Assembly: GCA_964346665.1 (NCBI GenBank)
Contig: CAYFVC010000050.1
Span: 1 to 11,357, forward strand
DNA length: 11,357 nucleotides
Direction of reading: 5' to 3'
Source: JAZGEG01 sp964346665
GTDB taxonomy: Archaea; Aenigmatarchaeota; Aenigmatarchaeia; QMZP01; QMZT01
This document shows, one piece after another, positions 7,264 to 11,357 of the stretch. A model generated the notes under the pieces. The model was not told where the DNA came from and made no database searches. It worked only from the letters and a program-made list of their open reading frames with translations. Numbering within the stretch: the stretch's first letter is position 1; every line of letters starts with the position of its first letter. The position numbers were made by a program, and so were the translations under genes.

Positions 7264-7692
7264 CTACTTGGTTAGCTTCTCGTATTCCTTTTTCAGGTCC
7301 TTTATCTTTCTATCCAGTTCTTTCCTTTCCCTGTTATATGTTGCCTGGTCTATTATATTATCCTGCAACACAATCTTCAGGGCCCCCATATCCCTGTACA
7401 TCCTCATCATATCCTTTTTAACATCTTTTGCCGTCCTCCTCCATCCAGCAGGTTTCGAAACACCAGCCTGTTTTAGCACATCCACTTTGTCTCTCAGCTC
7501 GATCTCCTTGAAGAGAACGATAGCAAGTATTATCAGTATCGCTATTATTATTCCGATAAGTATTGTCTTTTCAAGGATGTCAACCAGGTTTGTTCCTGTC
7601 GTGACAACCGAAATCAAATAATAGACCGCAACGACAATCCCTATCAAAAAAACAGTGAAGATCACGTATTCTGTTTCTGCTTTGTTTACCAT
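7264..7692 (-). CDS. Two-helix membrane protein with cytoplasmic coiled tail
   Basis: This 142-residue protein is of unknown function. I place the start at the ATG at 7692 (MVNKAETEYV) rather than the in-frame TTG at 7701. The TATA box at 7714-7722 is about 26 bp from the ATG, so transcription should begin at it and the TTG would lie outside the mRNA. Two membrane helices are evident, about residues 9-30 (YVIFTVFLIGIVVAVYYLI) and 41-62 (ILIGIIIAILIILAIVLF). The rest is charged and helical; its last 40 residues (ALKIVLQDNIIDQATYNRER, then ELDRKI) have the spacing of a SHOCT-like helical hairpin (L..L...G.I....Y....EL), a weak resemblance only. The gene is monocistronic by position: it converges on the 4896 gene and has its own promoter behind spt5. 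Confidence 0.75.
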   Translation of the reverse strand: MVNKAETEYVIFTVFLIGIVVAVYYLISVVTTGTNLVDILEKTILIGIIIAILIILAIVLFKEIELRDKVDVLKQAGVSKPAGWRRTAKDVKKDMMRMYRDMGALKIVLQDNIIDQATYNRERKELDRKIKDLKKEYEKLTK

Positions 7693-7713
7693 AGTATACA
7701 ATTTGTTTTGGGC

Positions 7714-7722
7714 TTATTTATA
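7714..7722 (-). promoter_or_regulatory. TATA box for the 7692 gene
   Basis: On the minus strand this reads TATAAATAA, centred about 26 bp before the ATG at 7692, with no Shine-Dalgarno sequence. It predicts a leaderless mRNA and is the main reason for choosing that start codon. Confidence 0.65.
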
Positions 7723-7761
7723 ATTTTCAAAGGTTGAACTTCGCTAGAACAAGAATTCGAT

Positions 7762-8217
7762 TCATTCCCCTTCTTCTGCCTTCTCCCTCTTGACAAGTTT
7801 CACGAGTTCTATCGAAATAGTAACGGGTATGGGTATGCTCGCTTCCAACAACTCAACCGTGACTTCGTCTTTAACCTTGTCAATCCTCTGTATCTTCCCC
7901 TTCTCCCCCTTGAAAGGCCCGCCTATTATCTCAACGATGTCCCCTTTGTTGATCACGATCTTCGTCTTTTTGGTCTCAAAGAAATGCTGGACATCTTCAA
8001 GGGTAACGGGTTTCTCTATCACCCCCTTGATGTGCATTATCCCGTGTAAAGCCTTCCTCACTTCCCCTTCCGGGCCTTCGATGAATATGTAACCTTTCAG
8101 TTCTCCTGGGTGAACTATGCTCTTCACATCGAGCTTTTCCGCCTTCACCCTATTGTATATCATATCGATAACTATGTGTTCTCTCCCCGAAGTCGTCCTC
8201 ACGGTATAGATATTCAT
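7762..8217 (-). CDS. spt5: Transcription elongation factor Spt5 (archaeal NusG)
   Basis: The protein has 151 residues, normal for archaeal Spt5. The NGN domain is at residues 1-85 (MNIYTVRTTSGREHIVIDMI at the start; ELKGYIFIEG and IKGVIEKP further on). The KOW domain is at about 88-140, with the canonical KGDIVEIIGGPFKGEKGKI. Spt5 binds the RNA polymerase clamp, with Spt4 in archaea, and increases processivity. The frame is open upstream to 8373, but those extra 52 residues overlap secE and do not resemble NGN, so I start at the ATG at 8217. This ATG overlaps the secE stop codon (ATGA), which implies translational coupling. The secE-spt5 pair is classic archaeal gene order, but the ribosomal protein genes L11 and L1 that often follow are absent here. 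Confidence 0.95.
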   Translation of the reverse strand: MNIYTVRTTSGREHIVIDMIYNRVKAEKLDVKSIVHPGELKGYIFIEGPEGEVRKALHGIMHIKGVIEKPVTLEDVQHFFETKKTKIVINKGDIVEIIGGPFKGEKGKIQRIDKVKDEVTVELLEASIPIPVTISIELVKLVKREKAEEGE

Positions 8218-8399
8218 AGGCAGAAACCCCCGAAAGAGCAAGAAATTATCGCGAGCACGAAAATAACGAATCCTATGAGGCCTATCAAAACCAAACCTAG
8301 TGCGCAAATCTTGCTCGTGGACATGAACTCGTCCTTGTTTGGTTTCCTGGCTACCTGCAAAACCCTCATCCAATTCTTTATGTTATCTTTTAGACCCAT
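8214..8399 (-). CDS. secE: Preprotein translocase subunit SecE (Sec61 gamma)
   Basis: This 61-residue protein is the usual archaeal SecE size. Residues 1-28 are the amphipathic cytoplasmic helix (MGLKDNIKNWMRVLQVARKP; the KPNKDEF stretch is typical), and residues 33-53 form the single membrane helix (LGLVLIGLIGFVIFVLAII). SecE clamps the SecY channel in the translocon. The start is supported by a Shine-Dalgarno GAGGT six bases upstream. It lies directly after ftsZ and overlaps spt5 by the ATGA junction. Confidence 0.93.
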   Translation of the reverse strand: MGLKDNIKNWMRVLQVARKPNKDEFMSTSKICALGLVLIGLIGFVIFVLAIISCSFGGFCL

Positions 8400-8405
8400 A
8401 CCTAG

Positions 8406-8410
8406 ACCTC
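8406..8410 (-). promoter_or_regulatory. Shine-Dalgarno site of secE
   Basis: On the minus strand GAGGT precedes the ATG at 8399 by six bases. It pairs with the archaeal 16S rRNA 3' end and so implies a leader on this mRNA, unlike the leaderless genes in the window. Confidence 0.7.
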
Positions 8411-8441
8411 AATCTGGATATATACGTTTTGTTTAAATTGG

Positions 8442-8449
8442 TTTAAATA
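8442..8449 (-). promoter_or_regulatory. Probable TATA box for secE-spt5
   Basis: The minus strand has several overlapping TTTAAA-like elements here. The one at 8442-8449 (TATTTAAA) would start transcription near 8419, leaving a leader of about 20 bases that contains the Shine-Dalgarno site. A second TTTAAA at 8432-8437 would start too close to that site. Assignment among these boxes is uncertain. Confidence 0.5.
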
Positions 8450-8452
8450 TTT

Positions 8453-8461
8453 AAAAAGAAA
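8453..8461 (-). terminator. T-tract after ftsZ, overlapping the secE promoter
   Basis: Seven bases after the ftsZ stop codon the minus strand reads TTTCTTTTT, a possible archaeal terminator. It abuts the AT-rich secE promoter, so ftsZ transcripts may partly stop here and partly read into secE. Confidence 0.4.
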
Positions 8462-8467
8462 CGGGGT

Positions 8468-9589
8468 TTACCCGACGAAGTCTATCCCCAAAACCTTTTC
8501 TATTTCCTTCTGCTTCGCTGTAGTGTACGTTTTCTCAGGCCCGTATATCTGGGACGATTTAACTCCGGTCACGATCAACATCGATCGTATTGTGTCTCCG
8601 AGTTCCTTTATGATCTGGGCCCCCCATATTATCTTGGCTTCCGGGTTCAATTTCGAGCTTACAGCCTCCACTATTTCCTGGCATTCCTTTATCGTTATGT
8701 CCTCTCCTCCTGAAACGTTCACCAGCGCTCCTGACGCTCCATCTATGTCAACATCAAGCAACGGGTTGTTAAGGGATTTCTCAACCGATTCTAACGCTCT
8801 GTTCTCGGTATCGCTTTCACCCATACCTATCATTGCGATTCCCCCAGAGCCCATGACCGCTCGAATGTCAGCGAAATCAAGGTTGACCAAACCAGGTTTT
8901 GTTATAAGTTCAGCTATACCCTTCACCGCATTAACAAGGATCTCGTCCGCAACTTTGAAAGCAGTCGTTATGCTCACGTCCGGAACGATTTCCAGAAGTT
9001 TGTCATTCGGTATAACAATAAGCGTATCAGCTATCGACTCCAGGCCTTCCAAACCTTCCTGCGCGTTCTTAGACCGTTGTTTACCTTCCATTGTGAAGGG
9101 AAGGGTCACGACCCCAACTGTTAATGCTCCTACCTTTTTGGCGATATCAGCTATTATTGGAGCTCCTCCTGTTCCTGTTCCACCACCAAGGCCACAGGTC
9201 ACGAAAACCATGTCCGCCCCTTCGAGCGCTTTCTTGATATCCTCTTTCGACTCTTTAGCGGCTTCCGTCCCTATTTTCGGGTCTGCTCCTGCTCCGAGAC
9301 CGCCCGTGAGGTCTCTACCCATCAAAACCTTCGTATCAGCATCCGTGTACAGCAAATCCTGCGCATCGGTATTTATCCCAACGGTTTCCGCCCCCACTAT
9401 ACCTACCTGCATTAACCGCGAAACCGTGTTACCACCTGCTCCTCCTACACCTAAAACCTTTATTTCAGCTTTCCTTGATTCGAGAATTTTTCTCAATTCC
9501 TCATCTATTTCGGAATGTTTCCTACCAACTTCCGTAACCTCCTCGGTGCCCAAGGCGGAATCGATTATAGAGCCCTTTTCCATGGCCAT
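8468..9589 (-). CDS. ftsZ: Cell division GTPase FtsZ
   Basis: This 373-residue protein is a full-length archaeal FtsZ. Visible motifs are the nucleotide-binding VGGAGGNTV at 48-56, GINTDAQ at 71-77, the tubulin signature GGGTGTGGAP at 135-144, PFTMEGKQR at 164-172, IPNDKL at 193-198, and the T7 loop NLDFADIRAVM at 236-246 with catalytic D238 and D241. A 40-residue helical extension precedes the GTPase core, as in archaeal FtsZ1. The end, KVLGIDFVG, is a short hydrophobic peptide where archaeal FtsZ binds partners such as SepF/CdpB (established for the family, inferred here). FtsZ polymerises with GTP into the division ring. Of two close ATGs (9589 and 9583) I use 9589: the AGGAGG lies seven bases upstream of it and would be 13 from the other. 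secE-spt5 lies downstream and FKBP upstream on the same strand. Confidence 0.97.
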   Translation of the reverse strand: MAMEKGSIIDSALGTEEVTEVGRKHSEIDEELRKILESRKAEIKVLGVGGAGGNTVSRLMQVGIVGAETVGINTDAQDLLYTDADTKVLMGRDLTGGLGAGADPKIGTEAAKESKEDIKKALEGADMVFVTCGLGGGTGTGGAPIIADIAKKVGALTVGVVTLPFTMEGKQRSKNAQEGLEGLESIADTLIVIPNDKLLEIVPDVSITTAFKVADEILVNAVKGIAELITKPGLVNLDFADIRAVMGSGGIAMIGMGESDTENRALESVEKSLNNPLLDVDIDGASGALVNVSGGEDITIKECQEIVEAVSSKLNPEAKIIWGAQIIKELGDTIRSMLIVTGVKSSQIYGPEKTYTTAKQKEIEKVLGIDFVG

Positions 9590-9594
9590 AATTA

Positions 9595-9603
9595 CCCCTC
9601 CTT
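9595..9603 (-). promoter_or_regulatory. Strong Shine-Dalgarno site of ftsZ
   Basis: The minus strand reads AAGGAGGGG, a near-perfect match to the anti-Shine-Dalgarno sequence. The AGGAGG core ends seven bases before the ATG at 9589 and decides between the two candidate ATG codons. Confidence 0.8.
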
Positions 9604-9606
9604 CAA

Positions 9607-9628
9607 AAACTCAAATAATTATGAGTTT
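9607..9628. promoter_or_regulatory. Palindrome at the predicted ftsZ transcription start
   Basis: AAACTCA (9607-9613) and TGAGTTT (9622-9628) are perfect inverted arms separated by eight A/T bases. The element lies between the ftsZ TATA box (9633-9640) and the Shine-Dalgarno site and spans the predicted start near 9611. This placement fits a repressor operator; a 5' mRNA hairpin is less likely because the start would remove part of one arm. Binding protein unknown. Confidence 0.4.
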
Positions 9629-9632
9629 ATAC

Positions 9633-9640
9633 ATTTATAA
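9633..9640 (-). promoter_or_regulatory. TATA box for ftsZ
   Basis: On the minus strand this is TTATAAAT after a run of T. It predicts transcription from about 9611, giving a leader of about 22 bases with the Shine-Dalgarno site. Confidence 0.55.
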
Positions 9641-9673
9641 AAAAATAATGGAAGTAAGCTATTTAAATTTTAT

Positions 9674-10342
9674 TTAATCCTTAACATTCTTTTTCTTTGT
9701 TCCCTTATCCTTGAAATCGACCTTCTCTATCCCTTTTATCCATTTCGTTACCATATCGCTCGTGAACTTTTTGACCATGGGGTTTACGGGTTTTTCCGAT
9801 TTCACTACTACTCCCTTTCCCTTTATCTCCAAACCGGAATAATCAACCCTGTAATACTTAAGCAATTTTTCCACCTTGTTCTTTACGCCTTCAATCTTCC
9901 TCAATACCCTAACCTTATACGTAAGCATTTTCCCTGCCAAGGGGTTGTTGAAGTCCACGCGTACCCTCCCTCCTGACACACTTTGAACCTTTGCCTGCAT
10001 GCCATCTATTTCAAAATATTCCCCAGGGATAGGGTTGATCTTGTTTTCAATGAATTTCGAAATGGGGATGATCCTTATCAGTTTGGGACTCCGCATACCG
10101 AACCCTTCCGGAGGAGAGACATCGAATTCTAGTTCTTCTCCCACCTCCATTTTCTCGAGCTCTTTCATCACTCCTCGTATCACCATATTCGAGCCTATTA
10201 TAACGAGAGCAGGCCCGTAAAGATGCTTAGGGTTGTATATCTTCTCCTTTTTGGCGAGCTCTTCAGAAGTTAAGTCGAATATTTCATTCGTTATTTTAAC
10301 TTTCCCCACGTATTCTATTTCGACAAAATCCCCGTTTTTCAT
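9674..10342 (-). CDS. FKBP-type peptidyl-prolyl isomerase, long archaeal SlyD-like type
   Basis: This 222-residue protein catalyses cis-trans isomerisation of proline bonds and acts as a chaperone in the cytoplasm. The FKBP core is split: residues 1-83 (KNGDFVEIEYVGKV; YGPALVIIGSNMVIRG; MEVGEELEFDVSPPEGFG) and 127-148 (VRVDFNNPLAGKMLTYKVRV). The insert-in-flap domain lies between them (about 84-126). NNPLAGK at 132-138 is the SlyD hallmark. Residues 150-222 are a lysine-rich C-terminal extension as in the larger archaeal FKBPs. The start at 10342 is well supported, because the family begins with a GDFV(E)IEY strand. The ATG is only one base after the tRNA-Ile 3' end, and no separate promoter can fit between them except inside the tRNA. 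The mRNA is therefore probably released by tRNA 3' processing. Confidence 0.93.
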   Translation of the reverse strand: MKNGDFVEIEYVGKVKITNEIFDLTSEELAKKEKIYNPKHLYGPALVIIGSNMVIRGVMKELEKMEVGEELEFDVSPPEGFGMRSPKLIRIIPISKFIENKINPIPGEYFEIDGMQAKVQSVSGGRVRVDFNNPLAGKMLTYKVRVLRKIEGVKNKVEKLLKYYRVDYSGLEIKGKGVVVKSEKPVNPMVKKFTSDMVTKWIKGIEKVDFKDKGTKKKNVKD

Positions 10343-10343
10343 A

Positions 10344-10418
10344 TGGTCCCGGTGGGATTTGAACCCACGACCTCACGATTATCAGTCGTGCGCTCTAACC
10401 AAGCTGAGCTACGGGACC
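10344..10418 (-). tRNA. tRNA-Ile (anticodon GAU)
   Basis: The 75-nt cloverleaf folds fully on the minus strand. The acceptor stem is GGTCCCG with CGGGACC, the D stem GCTC with GAGC, and the anticodon stem CACGA with TCGTG around the loop CTGATAA (anticodon GAT). The variable loop is five bases, and the T arm is GTGGG TTCAAAT CCCAC. The discriminator base is A. CCA is not encoded: the ACC seen at the 3' end belongs to the acceptor stem. There is no intron. The next gene's ATG begins two bases past the 3' end. Confidence 0.97.
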
Positions 10419-10453
10419 ATTTTTCGAAAGACGCATAACGAAGTTCCACGTCA

Positions 10454-10459
10454 ATATAT
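10454..10459 (-). promoter_or_regulatory. TATA box for tRNA-Ile (and FKBP)
   Basis: The minus strand reads GGATATATTG, predicting a start near 10431, about 12 bases before the tRNA. This is the only plausible promoter upstream of both the tRNA and the FKBP gene. Confidence 0.55.
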
Positions 10460-10489
10460 CCATAATAAAAACTTGTTAATTTATAAATT

Positions 10490-10789
10490 TCATTTTCCAC
10501 GTTCTTCCTTCTTTACGTAATCTATCGCGTGGATTACACAGAACCTTTTTTCCTCTGACGCCCAGCATTCATGACATATAAGTTTTTCGCAGCCCTTATG
10601 TAAACAGTTACCTCCCCATTCCTCCCTTGAGTCTATCCTTTTTCCGCAGCGAGAGCAGAATCCGACTTCCTTCTTCGAAAGTATTTCATCCACCTTTTCC
10701 TCCGCTTCAAGTTCTTTTCCGTGTACATCCTCTTCCAAATGTTTTCTCACGAGCTCTATCTCATCCTCGCGTTCTTCCTCGCTGACCAT
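10490..10789 (-). CDS. Small protein with double zinc-site (cross-brace-like) motif
   Basis: This 99-residue protein is not recognised as a named family. Residues 1-41 are an acidic helical stretch rich in Glu and Lys. Residues 45-87 contain regularly spaced metal ligands: C45-x2-C48, C62-x-H64-x2-C67, C72-x2-C75 and C84-x2-H87. Eight or nine ligands in this order suggest two zinc sites, resembling a RING/B-box or LIM-like treble clef. It could be a protein- or nucleic-acid-interaction module; no enzymatic role is claimed. The start at 10789 has no Shine-Dalgarno sequence and is about 25 bp from the centre of the shared TTTTAAAA box. It is divergent from the phosphoesterase gene and ends 71 bp before the tRNA. 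Confidence 0.82.
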   Translation of the reverse strand: MVSEEEREDEIELVRKHLEEDVHGKELEAEEKVDEILSKKEVGFCSRCGKRIDSREEWGGNCLHKGCEKLICHECWASEEKRFCVIHAIDYVKKEERGK

Positions 10790-10809
10790 GCTTTAAATTT
10801 GGGACTAGA

Positions 10810-10817
10810 TTTTAAAA
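10810..10817. promoter_or_regulatory. Self-complementary TATA box shared by divergent genes
   Basis: TTTTAAAA is its own reverse complement. Its centre (10813.5) is 25.5 bp from the plus-strand ATG at 10839 and 24.5 bp from the minus-strand ATG at 10789. Neither gene has a Shine-Dalgarno sequence. One box appears correctly spaced for leaderless transcription in both directions; other AT-rich stretches in the 49-bp gap are at the wrong distance. Confidence 0.6.
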
Positions 10818-10838
10818 ACCAACCACGTATTTATCACT

Positions 10839-11357
10839 ATGGAGCCGAAATTCGTAACAGGGAAGCCCGCCTTGGTCATAGGGAAAACACTCGTTATTGC
10901 TGACCTCCACATAGGCGTCGAATACGAATACTATAAGTCAGGAATACGAATTCCTTCTAATACGGAGAACATGCGGAAGGAAATAGAGAATCTCGTTAAA
11001 CTCACGAATGCGAAAAACCTCGTTATATTGGGGGATGTTAAGCACAAGGTCCCTGGTATAACGAAGCAGGAACTCCGCGAAATCCCTGATTTTCTCTACT
11101 CTTTCGGAACCAAACTGGCTGTTGACGTGATCCCCGGGAACCACGATCCCGGTTTAAAGGATTTCATCCCGAACAACATCCGTTTCCATAACAACAGGGG
11201 ATTTGGAACGAAAGAATGTTATTTCCTTCATGGTCACACATGGCCTTCCCCCGAATTCCTGGAAAAGAAATATGTTTTTGTGGGGCATGAACACCCGCAG
11301 ATCGAATTCCGCGACAAACTGGGTTACCGCTTCTCGGAACCGGTCTGGATACGGGCG
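10839..11357 (+). CDS. Calcineurin-like metallophosphoesterase, ICC-like/COG1407 type (3' partial)
   Basis: The 173 visible residues run off the right edge. The start is MEPKFVTGKPALVIGKTLVI. The metallophosphoesterase motifs occur in order: ADLHIG at 21-26 (metal ligands D22, H24), LGDVKH at 64-69 (D66), PGNHD at 99-103 (N101, H102), HGH at 131-133, and GHEHP at 149-153. DLHIGVE and LGDVKH are characteristic of the archaeal and bacterial ICC-like group (COG1407), whose members are predicted dinuclear-metal phosphoesterases acting on nucleic acid or nucleotide substrates; the true substrate is not known. The C-terminal end is missing only because of the window edge. Transcription is predicted from the shared box at 10810-10817, leaderless. 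Confidence 0.9.
   Translation, partial: MEPKFVTGKPALVIGKTLVIADLHIGVEYEYYKSGIRIPSNTENMRKEIENLVKLTNAKNLVILGDVKHKVPGITKQELREIPDFLYSFGTKLAVDVIPGNHDPGLKDFIPNNIRFHNNRGFGTKECYFLHGHTWPSPEFLEKKYVFVGHEHPQIEFRDKLGYRFSEPVWIRA

Noticed and set aside
7693..7701. Alternative TTG start, three codons upstream, for the two-helix membrane protein
   Set aside because: The TATA box at 7714-7722 would start transcription at about 7692, downstream of the TTG.
8218..8373. N-terminal extension of spt5 by 52 codons
   Set aside because: It overlaps secE in another frame, has no NGN similarity, and the ATG at 8217 in the ATGA junction gives the normal Spt5 length.
8523..9677. Long open frame of 384 codons on the plus strand opposite ftsZ
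   Set aside because: It lies wholly antisense to an unmistakable ftsZ, is rich in Ser/Pro/Ala as expected for a complement frame, and shows no domain or start signal.
10233..10520. Plus-strand open frame running through the tRNA
   Set aside because: It crosses the tRNA-Ile gene and antisense FKBP sequence; the matching peptide RWDLNPRPHDYQSCA is simply a translated tRNA complement, a common annotation artefact.
1..11357. CRISPR array, insertion sequence, defence island or riboswitch
   Set aside because: No regularly spaced short repeats, transposase motifs, terminal inverted repeats, or defence-type domains were seen; gaps are too short (about 105 bp or less) for most structured leaders.

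Overview
The window looks archaeal, and most probably comes from a DPANN-type genome. The evidence is FtsZ with a short archaeal-style C-terminus, a 61-residue SecE, a two-domain archaeal Spt5/NusG, a long SlyD-type FKBP, a MinD-like ATPase, TATA boxes about 25 bp from many start codons, and secreted proteins full of N-X-S/T sequons. LamG/DUF2341 surface proteins and helical-repeat membrane proteins of this type are frequent in DPANN archaea, but the phylum cannot be fixed from the sequence alone.

Layout. Bases 1-3387 (+) carry a very large, 5'-truncated LamG/DUF2341 surface protein, followed by a small secreted protein that shares its C-terminal domain. Bases 3470-4222 (-) encode a MinD-family ATPase with a C-terminal amphipathic helix. 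Bases 4305-7238 (+) encode two single-pass membrane proteins; the larger is a receptor-like protein with an extracellular beta-rich part, a NEW3-like domain, one membrane helix and two cytoplasmic helical repeats. Bases 7264-7692 (-) encode a two-helix membrane protein of unknown role. Bases 7762-10418 (-) hold the core genes, in transcription order tRNA-Ile(GAU), FKBP, ftsZ, secE, spt5. Bases 10490-10789 (-) encode a small protein with a double zinc-site cysteine/histidine pattern. From 10839 (+) a calcineurin-like phosphoesterase of the ICC-like/COG1407 type begins and runs off the right edge.

How it works together. The left two thirds is a cell-surface region, with secreted or membrane-anchored and probably glycosylated proteins around a membrane-associating ATPase. 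The right third is housekeeping: division (FtsZ), protein translocation (SecE), transcription elongation (Spt5), protein folding (FKBP) and a tRNA. Every intergenic gap is about 105 bp or less, so no gene-free stretch exceeds 300 bases.

Expression signals are readable. At least seven genes have a TATA-like box centred about 24-29 bp from the start codon and no Shine-Dalgarno sequence, implying leaderless mRNAs. ftsZ and secE instead have clear Shine-Dalgarno sequences. The most notable signals are a tRNA whose 3' end lies one base from the FKBP start codon, a self-complementary TATA box halfway between two divergent start codons, and a palindrome at the predicted ftsZ transcription start. I found no CRISPR array, insertion sequence, or obvious defence or mobile system.
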